DNA from: Desulfosarcina alkanivorans
GTDB taxonomy: Bacteria; Desulfobacterota; Desulfobacteria; Desulfobacterales; Desulfosarcinaceae
NCBI RefSeq assembly: GCF_009688945.1
Contig: NZ_AP021874.1
Location: 7,234,001-7,298,000 of the forward strand
Reading direction: 5' to 3'
DNA length: 64,000 nt
Below the pieces are notes generated by a model. That model did no database searches. It worked only from the letters and a program-made list of their open reading frames with translations, and was not told the DNA's origin. Numbering within the stretch: the stretch's first letter is position 1; every line of letters starts with the position of its first letter. A program made the position numbers and the translations under genes. Shown here piece by piece: positions 34,964-44,156 of this stretch.

Positions 34964-35683
34964 TTATAAGGCGGCTTCCACCTGGAGCAGATGTTTTTCC
35001 ATGGCCTTCAGGGCGGCGCCTGAATCTCCTTTTTCCACGGCACGAAGAATACTGGCGTGACCGGAAAGGGACAGTTCCGCCCGGTTGGTGTTTCGGGGCA
35101 CCCTGGTCCGGCTCTCGTCCAGTATGTCATTGAGCCGTTCAACCACTCTCAGCAGGGTGCTGTTCCGGGTCGCACGGGCCAGGGCCATATGGAACTCCTG
35201 GTCCAGATCGACGATCTGGTGGATGTCGCCGGCTTTTTCTTGACGCTCTAAAATACCTTTCAGTTCGGCGAGGTCTTCGGGCGACGCTTTCGCGGCGGCT
35301 TTCGCGGCGATCTGCGGCTCGATCATTCGCCTGAACTCGAAGATCTCGGCCAGTTTGTTCTTCTCCCGCTCGAGCGCGTGCGTGAGCAGGTCATCTATCG
35401 AAGCGTCGCGTTCATTGACTACAAATGTGCCTGACCCCACCCGGCTGACGAGCACGTTTTTTTCCTCCAGGGTCCGGATCGCTTCCCTGACCGGGTGGCG
35501 CGACACCTGGAAGATTTCAGCCAGGCGACGTTCGGGGGGAAGTTGATCACCGTGCCGGAGCTTGCCTGCTTTGATCAGGTGGATGATCTGTTCGGCAATT
35601 TCCTGGTAGACCTTGGTCCGTTTGACCGCCTTGAGATCAATCTCTGCCGAAAAGGGGTCGTTGCCATGTTTGGGCTCGTTCAT
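34964..35683 (-). CDS. GntR family transcriptional regulator, FCD (FadR) subfamily
   Basis: About 239 residues. The winged helix-turn-helix is in residues about 20-80 (LPPERRLAEIFQVSRHPVREA, SRVGSGTFVV). The all-helical FCD ligand domain follows, with EFRRMIEPQIAAKAA, DQEFHMALARA and HASILRAVEKGD, which supply the usual Asp/His metal site. First gene of the GGT-DUF3604-ABC operon, 18 bases before GGT, so it probably controls its own operon. I prefer the ATG at 35683 over one ten codons earlier. The candidate operator lies about 130 bases upstream. Confidence 0.9.
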   Translation of the reverse strand: MNEPKHGNDPFSAEIDLKAVKRTKVYQEIAEQIIHLIKAGKLRHGDQLPPERRLAEIFQVSRHPVREAIRTLEEKNVLVSRVGSGTFVVNERDASIDDLLTHALEREKNKLAEIFEFRRMIEPQIAAKAAAKASPEDLAELKGILERQEKAGDIHQIVDLDQEFHMALARATRNSTLLRVVERLNDILDESRTRVPRNTNRAELSLSGHASILRAVEKGDSGAALKAMEKHLLQVEAAL

Positions 35684-36191
35684 CGGTTGTCTGTCCCTTG
35701 CTTTTAAGGGCATTCGTGCAACTGCCGGCGCATTTTTTTTGAAGGCCTGACGTGCTGTTCCCTTTCCATCAGAACCGTTTCGCCGTCCGCAGGCTCCGGC
35801 TGAAAGGGTAAATCTTTTGTACCAATTTAATTTGGTTGTACCGATTTAGGAGAATTCTTCGATCAAAGTCAATCAAAAAATCACCATCCCGGATGATCGG
35901 GAACAAAACAGCAGCGATTCCGGAAAGGCGGACCCGCCGGGTGCACCCGTATAGTTCAGTAGGGCCGGCATGGCAGGCTGATAGAGGCGCGCACTGAGGT
36001 GGCGGGGGCCGGGGGAACACATGGACAGATTCGCAAAATCGATCCCGCGACCTCCCGCCGGCGTGTGGAACGGAACCACCGGCCTTTTCCGTATAAAGAC
36101 GCCTTACGAGACGTGCTGTCCGTGCGAATGCTTCAGAGGCGGCGTTGCGGGAAGACCGCTGTCATCCAGCGGCGACGGGATCGGGAGAAGA
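35684..36191. other. Intergenic region upstream of the GntR-led operon
   Basis: About 510 bases with no supportable gene. It contains the promoter and operator candidate of the GntR operon near 35817-35847. The remainder (35880-36190), before the response regulator's 3' end, shows only short frames without ribosome sites. Confidence 0.6.
35817..35847 (-). promoter_or_regulatory. Candidate GntR operator
   Basis: Two near-identical 12-base units, TTGTACCAATTT and TTGTACCGATTT, start 19 bases apart. They embed an ACCAA/TTGGT inverted repeat. FCD-type GntR proteins often bind TGGT/ACCA half-sites, and this AT-rich block stands out from the GC-rich surroundings. It lies upstream of the regulator gene, fitting autoregulation. 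Confidence 0.5.
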
Positions 36192-36572
36192 TCATTTTTG
36201 CCGGTTCCGGATTGCTTTGAGCAGATCTTTGATCTCTTTCAGTGAGAACGGTTTGTTGAGAAATGCGAAGGCACCGGACTGAAGGGCCGCATCGCGTGCG
36301 TCCGTCTGGCCATGCCCGGTCATGATGATGATGGGCAGCGGCAGGTGGGCCTGCCTGGACCACTTCAACAAGCTCATGCCATCGATTCCCGGCATGCGCA
36401 TATCCACGAAGGCGGCATCATACCGGTCCTGTTCCATATGCTTTTTTCCTGAGACGCCGTCGTTGGCCCTGTCCGCCGTGTGGCCAAAATGGGCCATCAT
36501 GTCGGCCAATGTTTCCTGGACGACGACTTCGTCATCGACGACGAGGATTTTCAAGGGTTCCGCTGATTTCAT
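36192..36572 (-). CDS. Response regulator, receiver domain only
   Basis: A 126-residue CheY-like receiver. The acidic pair is in LVVDDEV, the phospho-acceptor Asp is in AFVDMRMPGIDG, the switch Thr is in IIMTGHG, and Lys is in NKPFS. No output domain is present. The ribosome site TAGGAGA overlaps the stop codon of the histidine kinase gene, so the two are coupled. It probably receives phosphate from that kinase and acts by protein contact. Confidence 0.92.
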   Translation of the reverse strand: MKSAEPLKILVVDDEVVVQETLADMMAHFGHTADRANDGVSGKKHMEQDRYDAAFVDMRMPGIDGMSLLKWSRQAHLPLPIIIMTGHGQTDARDAALQSGAFAFLNKPFSLKEIKDLLKAIRNRQK

Positions 36573-36581
36573 CCATGTCTC

Positions 36582-38441
36582 CTATTGCGCGCATTCAGGA
36601 AAAACAATTTCAAACCGTGTCCCCTGGTTTTCAGTTGTCGCGAAATGAATCCTGCCCTGAAAGGATTCGACGATCGATTTGCAGATCGACAGCCCCAGCC
36701 CGGTGCCCTTGTCCGGATCCTTGGTGGTGAAAAAGGGGTCGAAAATTTTTTCGGCCGCATTCGCCGGGATACCGATGCCGTTATCTTCCACGACAACGAA
36801 GGCTTCTTTTACGCCGCCGTTGTGAACGCCGGTCGCCACGAGAATGCGAGGCTGGTATACGCCATTTTCGATCGTCGCCCGATGCTCCACAGAGTCCCGT
36901 GCATTGGTCAGCAGGTTGAGAAGGACCTCCTCCACCGAAAATGAATTCACACAGACCGACAATGGACCGTCTGCCATTTCATTTTTCAGCAGCAGTCCAT
37001 GGGATTTGAACTGGGCCGTGAGGAGATTCAAACCGGAGCGGACCACCTCGTTGAGATCGACGACGGTGGTTTCGGTACTGCCGGCATCTCGGGCAAACAG
37101 GCGCACATGATTGATGATGTGAACCATGCGCTCGGCCTGTTCAACAATTTTGCCGGTATTTTGACGAATCGTTTCCGGGGGCAGCTCCAGGCCTTCGTCC
37201 AGGCTGTCAAGCATGAGTTCCGCATATCCGCGAACGCCCACAAGGGGCTGGTTCAACTCGTGGGCGATGCCCGCCGCCATTTCACCCAGCGACCGCAGCC
37301 GGTCCGAGCGCATGCGCACGGTTCTCTGCACCGCCAGTTCTTTTTCCGCGTTTTCGCGTTTTTCTATTTCTGCCCTGAGTTGACTGTTTTTCAGGGCCAG
37401 GACGTCCTGCTGTCTTGCGGCCTCATCGAAGCGGGTTTTTAAAATCAGGTTCTGGGCGGAGAACCGGAGAATCAAACCCAGCGATACCAGCACCACTGCC
37501 GCCAGGGCGCCCATGCCCATGATCAGCCGCATGGGCGCCAGCGCACCGGCGATCTGTTTGCTTGGCATCCAGGCCAGGTAGGACAGATTCAGGTTCGGGA
37601 TGGGCACGCGGGCCATCAGGATTTCATGGACTTCTCCTCCCGACGCAACGGCGTTGCTGGAGAAACCGGTTTTGGGCAGGGCCTTGATGCACCCCGGTGT
37701 CAATTGGGAGGCAATTTCCGGATGTGACCGGGCATCCGGCCAGTGCAACTGACCCTGCTCATCGATCAGTCCGGCTCCGCATAGTCCGGGGGGGCCGTCC
37801 AGGTTGACGAAATGGGAAAACAGGGTCTCCTCGTCGAACCATATGAGCAGCTGGCCGACAATCTGGTTTTTGTACAGGCAGGATACCGACATCCGCAGTG
37901 GACGGTGCCGGTTTTCACTCCCGAAACAGATCCGGGGCGGCCCCTGGGCGGCTTTGGGCGCTTCCAGCGGATCCCCGGCACGGTTGTCGGTGTCCACCAG
38001 CTGTTTTCCGGAGTTGTCTATAAAGACCAGTCGGGAATAGAGCCGGTGTCCATTGATCTGCCGGTACGCCAGGATCCGCTCCAGTCGTTTCCGAATCATG
38101 AACAGGTTGACTTTAAGCCCGTATTGCTCGGACATCCCCAGGGCTTTGTTGACAAAGTAACTGTTGATTTCACTGGAAAGGGCCAATGCGTTCAGATCGT
38201 ATTTCCTTTCCAGGAAAAAATAGCCCAGCGAGTCCGCCCGCTTTTCCAGATCCAGACGGAAGCGGTTGCGGGACGCATCGCGCAGGGCAAGCTGGCTTTG
38301 AAAGTTGGAAATTACCAGGAATCCGATGTAGAGCACCAGCAGCAGGCATGCCGCCGTCAACGCCAGGAGGGGCTTTCGCCGGTCCATCGTTCCCAGGCCC
38401 GATCGGTGCGGCAAAGACGGTTGAATGGGTTCCCGGATCAT
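36582..38441 (-). CDS. Sensor histidine kinase
   Basis: A 619-residue membrane kinase. TM1 is near residues 24-45, a periplasmic sensor of about 255 residues follows (dCache-like, with VFIDNSGKQLVDTD), then TM2 near 305-327 and a coiled linker. The HisKA box has the phospho-His at residue 394 in AAGIAHELNQPL, then the N box (LLNLLTNARD), G1 (VEDNGIGIP), F box and G2 (DKGTGLGLS). The ATG at 38441 follows a GGAGCAGGA site. It sits between a periplasmic binding protein gene and a receiver gene, which suggests a ligand-binding protein-fed signalling pathway. Confidence 0.92.
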   Translation of the reverse strand: MIREPIQPSLPHRSGLGTMDRRKPLLALTAACLLLVLYIGFLVISNFQSQLALRDASRNRFRLDLEKRADSLGYFFLERKYDLNALALSSEINSYFVNKALGMSEQYGLKVNLFMIRKRLERILAYRQINGHRLYSRLVFIDNSGKQLVDTDNRAGDPLEAPKAAQGPPRICFGSENRHRPLRMSVSCLYKNQIVGQLLIWFDEETLFSHFVNLDGPPGLCGAGLIDEQGQLHWPDARSHPEIASQLTPGCIKALPKTGFSSNAVASGGEVHEILMARVPIPNLNLSYLAWMPSKQIAGALAPMRLIMGMGALAAVVLVSLGLILRFSAQNLILKTRFDEAARQQDVLALKNSQLRAEIEKRENAEKELAVQRTVRMRSDRLRSLGEMAAGIAHELNQPLVGVRGYAELMLDSLDEGLELPPETIRQNTGKIVEQAERMVHIINHVRLFARDAGSTETTVVDLNEVVRSGLNLLTAQFKSHGLLLKNEMADGPLSVCVNSFSVEEVLLNLLTNARDSVEHRATIENGVYQPRILVATGVHNGGVKEAFVVVEDNGIGIPANAAEKIFDPFFTTKDPDKGTGLGLSICKSIVESFQGRIHFATTENQGTRFEIVFPECAQ

Positions 38442-38460
38442 GATGAGGTCCTGCTCCGAT

Positions 38461-39411
38461 TCAGAAAAAGTCAGGGTAATAGGCAAAGACAGTCGGGTAG
38501 TATTTGGCCACTAACCGGTTGTAGGTTCCTTCTTCTTTGAAATGCTTGAAAAACGCTTCGAACGCGGCCAGCAGTTCCGGTGAGGATTTCGCAAATGCCG
38601 GGGCCATTTCCTGTTGCAGGGAAATGGGGCCCACCACTTTAATTTGACCGGGCCATTTCTCCAGGGCGATCAGCGCCACCGGAACGTCCATCAGGGAGGT
38701 GTCCGTTCTCCGGGCAATGACCAGCGGAATCATTTCATCCAGATCGCGTTCAGGGTCCAGCAGTTGGATGGTGGCGCCTGTTTTTCCCAGTTGATAAAGC
38801 CCCGGGTCCAGGCAGCTGTCTTTCAACGCCAGTACGCTGTGGCCGTTCAAGCCGGCTTTGACCGTGTCGATATCGTCCCTGATGCTGCCGCTGGGTGTCA
38901 CCGGATTAATCTTTGAATCCGCGCGTGTGATGAGCCAGACACCGGTGGGGAAAGAGGCCGTTGAAAAATTGACGATTTTACGGCGCCATGCCAGCACCGT
39001 AAATCCAGTGGCAATCACATCGCCCCGGACCTCACTGCTGCCGGTCACCGCCACATCGTCACCTTCCGGCCGGATGGTTTTCCCTGTGAGATCCGGGATG
39101 ATGGTGGGCCAGGAGGACTGGACGAACTCGTAGTCGACTCCCAGATGGGCCGCAAACCGCTGCATCAGTTCCACATCCAGACCGTCGCCCCGGCTGGAAA
39201 CGAAGTTGGCGTAGGGGATGCCGAGATGGCGAAGCTTGCCGGCCTTGAGGACATCCTTCAAATCCTGGCCGTGTGCCGGCGGCCGCCAGGTTCCAAGGGC
39301 CAGAATCATGGCCCAGCCCGCTAATAGAAAGGTACTGCAGAACAACGATCTTTTACGAAAAACGGCGCTTGGGGAAGGGGATCTCGTTTTCAGGTTCGAT
39401 CGGTTCGGCAT
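38461..39411 (-). CDS. Periplasmic solute-binding protein (SBP_bac_3), signalling-associated
   Basis: A 316-residue exported protein with a signal segment (STFLLAGWAMILALG) and the bacterial extracellular solute-binding type 3 fold (GIPYANFVSSRGDGLDVELM, then FPTGVWLITRADS). AAGGGAG lies ten bases before the ATG at 39411. There is no permease or ATPase nearby. The next genes are a histidine kinase and receiver, so it may present a ligand to the kinase rather than feed a transporter. A decayed copy precedes it. Confidence 0.85.
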   Translation of the reverse strand: MPNRSNLKTRSPSPSAVFRKRSLFCSTFLLAGWAMILALGTWRPPAHGQDLKDVLKAGKLRHLGIPYANFVSSRGDGLDVELMQRFAAHLGVDYEFVQSSWPTIIPDLTGKTIRPEGDDVAVTGSSEVRGDVIATGFTVLAWRRKIVNFSTASFPTGVWLITRADSKINPVTPSGSIRDDIDTVKAGLNGHSVLALKDSCLDPGLYQLGKTGATIQLLDPERDLDEMIPLVIARRTDTSLMDVPVALIALEKWPGQIKVVGPISLQQEMAPAFAKSSPELLAAFEAFFKHFKEEGTYNRLVAKYYPTVFAYYPDFF

Positions 39412-39415
39412 GATT

Positions 39416-40141
39416 CTAATCTCCCTTTTCAGGATCAAAAAAATCACTCGGGTCGTCGAGCGGGGGGGGCTTCGGCCGCCCCGTCGATGGGCGCCGGGGC
39501 CGTATCATTGGGGGGGCACTGCCGGTATGATCGCGAATAACGGCATGCGTCGACGCCAGGTCGCACCAATCCGGGTCCAGGCAGGCCCTTTTCTTGGTCA
39601 ACACCAAGCGGCCGGCCAACCGTCTTGGGACGTTTTCGATATCGGTCTCGATATTTCCACTGGGGGGGAATGGGGGGGCGCGGCGAATTTGCCCGGGCAT
39701 TCAGCCAGACGCCTGTGGGACAGGCCGGCATTGCGGATTTCACCGCCTGCACACGCCAGGGCAGCAGGATCAGCCCATTGGCGATCAAATCGCCCATGCT
39801 CTGCGTCTGGCCGCTCATCGTGGCCACACCCGTTCGGGCTGTTTGCCGTGCTGTCCGGTCAGATCATTGAAAACGGTGGACCAGGAGGTGCCCACCCACC
39901 CGTAGGCGACCCCGAGGTGGTCTGCAATCCGCTGTATCAATTCCACATCCAGGCCATCGAGGCCCCTGGCGGTGGTTCTGACAAGGTGGGCACGGGGAAC
40001 TCCCAGGTGGCGCAACACGTCGTGCTGACGGATTCCTTCCCGGTCCCCGGCGGCCACGGCCGGGCTGATGAGAAAAACCATGACCGCTGCAATGGAAATG
40101 ATACCCATGGGTCTGTAGCCGGGGAGGTGGACGCGGTTCAT
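39416..40141 (-). pseudogene. Decayed tandem copy of the solute-binding protein gene
   Basis: Starting at the ATG 40141, a signal peptide and the segment LRHLGVPRAHLVRTTARGLD align to LRHLGIPYANFVSSRGDGLD of the next gene, as do LDVELIQRIADHLGVAYGW and LDVELMQRFAAHLGVDYEF. After about residue 108 the match continues in another frame (PTGVWLNARANSPRPPIPP), then shifts again (NIETDIENV, CLDPDWC against CLDPGLY). The C-terminal lobe is missing. At least two frame changes make it non-functional as one protein. Poly-G runs at 39662-39668 and 39672-39678 sit at the second shift. Confidence 0.78.
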
Positions 40142-41000
40142 GGTTTCAGTTTTTTTCCCTCCATGGCCCATCGCCGGACCAGTGCGTCTCAGATCGGCGG
40201 TTTCTCCAAAACTGCGCAAACAATTAGGCTTCACGTCCGGGTGATTGGGTTTCAGTCAATGGTTGGTCCAGGAAAACGTTCAACAAGAACGTTGAGGGTG
40301 AACACCCATTGGGCCGTTGTGCGGCACCTGCTGAAATTCCTGTCATCAAAGATGTCGGGAAAGCGGTTTTTTCCCTTCAGGTGCTTTGGTTTTCAACCCT
40401 ATGCAATTCCGGATAGTTGAATTTATTGAAGGCCGACAGATACTAAATTTTTATCGGTGATGGTGTCAATGAATTCTTGCATTTTCAGTCCCTGTCCAAG
40501 CCGCTGGGTGAATGTCCGGATATATCGCGAAGGCTCTCCCGCCCGATCCAATTCGGCGCTGGGCGCCCGTCCGATTCCTTAAAGGGGGAAATCCTTTGTA
40601 TGCCGCTGCCGGCATTCAAACGGTCTGTACCCTTGACGCGATCGGGCAGAACACGGCCGGCCGATACCCGGGCCTGTTTCCATGTTGCTGCCGCCGGGCG
40701 CATCGGAAGCCAATGCCAATTTTTCCGCCGACCGTTGTGCCGGTAAGGCGATTCTTACAGACTGTAAACGAGTCTGACACCTTTATTCCCCCATGAAGTC
40801 CTCTTTTTACTGCCTGCGCCGAAAATAATGATTATAAAACAATAAGTTGTTTAATATTCCCCTGCCGGCTGGCCATGGTACACAATTTGCGCTGCCTGAA
40901 ATACGAAATCAAGCCAATAAATGTGACGATTCGCCCTGGAAACAGGTCGCATTTGCCCGATCGATTTTCGGCGAAGAGCGAAGAAGAAAAGAGATTGAAA
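40142..41000. other. Intergenic region between divergent signalling genes
   Basis: About 860 bases. It should hold the promoter of the binding-protein/kinase unit on the left and of the receiver gene on the right. A seven-base-pair inverted repeat (AACGTTC and GAACGTT) is at 40277-40295. Open frames of 70-90 codons at 40485-40796 lack ribosome sites and I do not call them. Confidence 0.5.
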
Positions 41001-41480
41001 ATGAGTGTCGCAAAAGTGCTTCTGGCAGATGACGAAAAACCCTTTGTAGAAAACTTGATCAAGCTGTTGAAAATAAGAGATATTGATACGGTTCCCGCAT
41101 TTAACGGCCGGGAAGCGCTGGACCGCCTGGAGGAAGACAATACCATCGATGTCGTTGTCTTGGATGTCAAAATGCCGTTGATGGACGGCATGACCGCCTT
41201 ATGGGCGATCAAGAGCAGGCATCCCCTGGTGCAGGTCATTCTGCTCACCGGCCACGCCACGGTGGAAAACGGAATCTCGGGGATGAAGATGGGTGCCTTT
41301 GATTATCTGCTGAAGCCTTGTGACGTGGGCCAGCTGGTCGCCAGGATCATAGAGGCAACCCGACACAAGCGACGGCATGAAAAAAAGATCATGGCAATCA
41401 GGAAATGGGGGCGATTGGTTTGCGGAGTCCCATCGGAAAAGCCCTCCCTGAATTATCCCCGAAACAGTGGACACGGTTAA
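41001..41480 (+). CDS. Response regulator, receiver domain protein
   Basis: A 159-residue protein with one receiver domain: acidic pair in LLADDEK, phospho-acceptor Asp in VVLDVKMPLMDG, Thr in ILLTGHAT, Lys in LLKPCD. A basic tail of about 40 residues (RHKRRHEKKIMAIRKW) follows without a DNA-binding domain. The ATG at 41001 begins the conserved fold; longer in-frame starts add unrelated sequence. No kinase is adjacent on this strand. Its 3' end overlaps the converging GIY-YIG gene by four bases. Confidence 0.88.
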   Translation: MSVAKVLLADDEKPFVENLIKLLKIRDIDTVPAFNGREALDRLEEDNTIDVVVLDVKMPLMDGMTALWAIKSRHPLVQVILLTGHATVENGISGMKMGAFDYLLKPCDVGQLVARIIEATRHKRRHEKKIMAIRKWGRLVCGVPSEKPSLNYPRNSGHG

Positions 41481-42013
41481 ACGCCTGCTGATGCGTTGTC
41501 GCCTTTCAATTTGAACGGGCGTTGGATACCGGAATCCAAACCATATCGAAGAAGGCTGCCATTGACGGCTTTTTCCGTTTGGATCTGTTTTTTAAAGATG
41601 GCGTAGTCCGGACGTCGCGGCATATGGATCAGGTGGGAGAGGCAGGAACAGTCCGATGCCCCGAACCCGGCAATCGGACGGGATGCCCCTTTCAGGCCGG
41701 CAAAAACGCCCGCCCAGCGATGCTCTCTCCGGATCGGGTCATTCGTGGCCCAGATTTCAATGGGATCGAGGGCGTGTTTGATGTAATCCAGATGCCAGTG
41801 GCGGCGGGTTGATGGTTTCAAGTGGTGGGCGAGCCTGGAACGCAACCCGCCGGGGCCGAACGCACTTCCCACGTAAACCCAATATCCGGCGCCGACCTGT
41901 GTCGGGCCCAGTTTTCCCACCACCGCCTGGAAGGGGGTTTCACACCTGAACAACAGGGCGTAGGTGCCCGGCTGACTGGTTATCCGGATCGATTGACGGA
42001 CCATTCCCCTCAC
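41477..42013 (-). CDS. GIY-YIG nuclease-like protein (DUF123)
   Basis: A 178-residue protein with the DUF123/GIY-YIG signature: GTYALLF for the GIY strand, YWVYVGSAFGPGG for the YIG strand, and later HWHLDYI and GFGASDCSCLSHLI, whose Cys/His residues may bind metal. DUF123 occurs alone or fused to endonuclease III and is thought to act in DNA repair; activity is unproven. The GTG at 42013 or the ATG at 42004 may be the start. Convergent with the receiver gene. Confidence 0.8.
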   Translation of the reverse strand: MRGMVRQSIRITSQPGTYALLFRCETPFQAVVGKLGPTQVGAGYWVYVGSAFGPGGLRSRLAHHLKPSTRRHWHLDYIKHALDPIEIWATNDPIRREHRWAGVFAGLKGASRPIAGFGASDCSCLSHLIHMPRRPDYAIFKKQIQTEKAVNGSLLRYGLDSGIQRPFKLKGDNASAGV

Positions 42014-42357
42014 GCTTTACCGGGCCATGCATCGGCATTGCTTCGATGGATGGACCGGATTCTGGTGCGACAGGTTCCAGAAGTTGATGATATGGATCAG
42101 GAACCTGAAGCAAAATTGGGCACGCCCATGGCGGGGCCATGCTCAATGATAGAAGGCGCAGGCCGGCACAGGTAACCAGCCGTTTCATTCTGTCGGATAT
42201 CCCCCGGGATAAAATTGATTGGCAGGCTTCGTTCCGCCGGGAAAAATCTGATTCAGGAGCTTCGGAATCTCGCTCGCGCTCCGTCAGGGCTGGAAACCAA
42301 TGATCGATGGCAAATTAAAAGGGACCCGCATATATGTGTGTAAGCCCCTTATTTGTT
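42014..42357. other. Intergenic region between GIY-YIG gene and tRNA-Arg
   Basis: About 345 bases. I see no supportable gene and no clear terminator after the tRNA on the minus strand. Confidence 0.5.
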
Positions 42358-42433
42358 TGGCGCGCCCGGCAGGGATCGAACCTGCGGCACCCAGCTCCGG
42401 AGGCTGGTGCTCTATCCACTGAGCTACGGGCGC
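42358..42433 (-). tRNA. tRNA-Arg (anticodon CCG)
   Basis: A 76-base cloverleaf with encoded CCA. Acceptor stem GCGCCCG pairs with CGGGCGC; D arm GCTC...GAGC; anticodon stem CCAGC/GCTGG with loop CTCCGGA, giving anticodon CCG that reads CGG; T arm has the GTTCGATCC loop. It lies 55 bases downstream of folC on the same strand. Confidence 0.96.
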
Positions 42434-42488
42434 GTTGTGATTTGTCGTGGGTAAATAGAGGATTGGCGGCCACAAGTCAACCCTCTTG

Positions 42489-43784
42489 TTACACCTGAAA
42501 CAAGGTCCCTCCCGATTCATCGAGGGCCGCCTTGGCCTCACCCACCACGTACAGGGAGCCGGCGATGCAGACGGCATCTTCGGGGCGGGACGTGGCAATG
42601 GCATGGCGTACGGCATCGCCCACGTCGAAGATGGTCTGGATGTCTGAAATCAGAGGCCTTGCAGCGGCTTCAAGCGTTTCCGGGGGCAGGGACCGGTCGA
42701 TTTTGGGCCGGGTGATGATCAGGCGTTCGCAGGGGGCCAGCAGATCTTTCAGGATCGACTCGTAGGGCTTGTCATCCAGGATGCCGGCCACCATGGTGAT
42801 GCGCCGGCCGGCCAGGGCATCCTGAAGGAACCGCCCCAGGCGCCGGGCGGCCATGAGGTTATGCGCCCCGTCCATGATGACGTAGGGGCTCTGGGAAACC
42901 ACTTCCAGACGCCCCGGCCAGCGGTTCTGGACCAGGCCGGACTGGATATGGTCCCTCGACAGGCGGTCCTGGCCCCGCATGAGAATCTCACAGGCCGCCA
43001 GGGTCAGGGCCGCGTTGTCCACCTGATGGCCGCCCAGGAGGCTGGTCTGCATGCCCGTCCAGTGGTTATCGATGCCCAGATAGGAAAAGCGGTCTTTGCC
43101 GGTGCGGCGGACCCGAAAATCGCGTCCCTTCATGAACAGGGGCGCCGAATTGGCCGATGCGGCCTTCTCGATGACGGTCTTGGCGCTTTTCTGGGTCACG
43201 CCGGTCACCACCGGTATGCCGGGCTTGATGATGCCGGCCTTTTCTCCGGTGATGGCCGCAATCGTGTCGCCGAGATAGGTTTTGTGTTCCAGCGAAATAT
43301 TGGTGATGATGCACAGTGCCGGCGATACGACATTGGTGGCGTCCATCCGGCCGCCCATGCCGGTTTCGACCACGGCGAAGTCCACCCTTCGCCGGGCGAA
43401 TTCGTAAAAGGCCATGGCCGTGGAAAATTCGAAGAAGGTGGGTTCCCGGTCGCCCTGGTGAACCGATTTGACGGCTTCCCAGGAGGCCACCACGTCCTCA
43501 TCGGAAATCGGTCTCCCATTGACACTGATGCGCTCGTTGAACCGGATCAGGTGCGGTGAGGTATAAAGCCCCACGCGATACCCGGCGATCTGCAGGATCG
43601 TGGCCAGGGCGGAGGCAATCGAGCCCTTGCCGTTGGTGCCGGCGATGTGGATGGCGGAAAATGTTCGCTGGGGATTGCCGAGTCCGGCAAGGATACTGGT
43701 GATGGTAGAAAGGCCGAGAATGATGCCGAATCGTCTCATGCTGTACATGCTGTCGAGGCATTCGGTGTATGCGCAGTTTGGCAT
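42489..43784 (-). CDS. folC: Bifunctional folylpolyglutamate/dihydrofolate synthase
   Basis: A 431-residue Mur-ligase-family enzyme. The ATP loop is GTNGKGS near residue 47, followed by SPHLIRFNERI, the ETGMGGRMDATN block and the MDGAHN motif. It adds glutamate to dihydropteroate and folates in the cytoplasm. The ATG at 43784 has AGGAG nine bases upstream and begins the conserved N-terminal part; a longer in-frame start is unsupported. Confidence 0.94.
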   Translation of the reverse strand: MPNCAYTECLDSMYSMRRFGIILGLSTITSILAGLGNPQRTFSAIHIAGTNGKGSIASALATILQIAGYRVGLYTSPHLIRFNERISVNGRPISDEDVVASWEAVKSVHQGDREPTFFEFSTAMAFYEFARRRVDFAVVETGMGGRMDATNVVSPALCIITNISLEHKTYLGDTIAAITGEKAGIIKPGIPVVTGVTQKSAKTVIEKAASANSAPLFMKGRDFRVRRTGKDRFSYLGIDNHWTGMQTSLLGGHQVDNAALTLAACEILMRGQDRLSRDHIQSGLVQNRWPGRLEVVSQSPYVIMDGAHNLMAARRLGRFLQDALAGRRITMVAGILDDKPYESILKDLLAPCERLIITRPKIDRSLPPETLEAAARPLISDIQTIFDVGDAVRHAIATSRPEDAVCIAGSLYVVGEAKAALDESGGTLFQV

Positions 43785-44106
43785 TGCAGCGACTCCTAAT
43801 TGCCCTGTGGTACAACGCGGATGAATCAAATCGTGGGCGATGCTTGCTGCCGTCTGCCGGTCGATGGATGCTGCCTGGCCGGTTGAATCGGCATGGTACC
43901 TGGGGAGAGGGAACGAAATCGATCGAGTTCTTTGACGAGGTCCGTAAAACGTTCCGGATTGCGTCTTTTCCTTTCAGGACGGAATCCACCGGTATGGGAC
44001 GATACCGGAATCCGGTCTGGGCGGAGATGACAACAATGAGGGAATGGGACTGCTTACGCGTTCATCAATTTTTGGCTCATAAACGATCACGAACCCAAAA
44101 CAGAAA
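43785..44106. other. Intergenic region upstream of folC
   Basis: About 320 bases between folC and the rpsU terminator. No gene is supported; the folC promoter is expected here. Confidence 0.5.
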
Positions 44107-44135
44107 ACCCGGCGGGGAAGCGCTCCCTACCGGGT
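44107..44135 (-). terminator. Rho-independent terminator of rpsU
   Basis: Stem ACCCGG with GGGA/TCCC pairing and a second half CCGGGT, followed on the minus strand by TTTTCTGTTTT. It lies 21 bases past the rpsU stop. Confidence 0.75.
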
Positions 44136-44156
44136 CATGTGCTCAAACGGGTGCCG

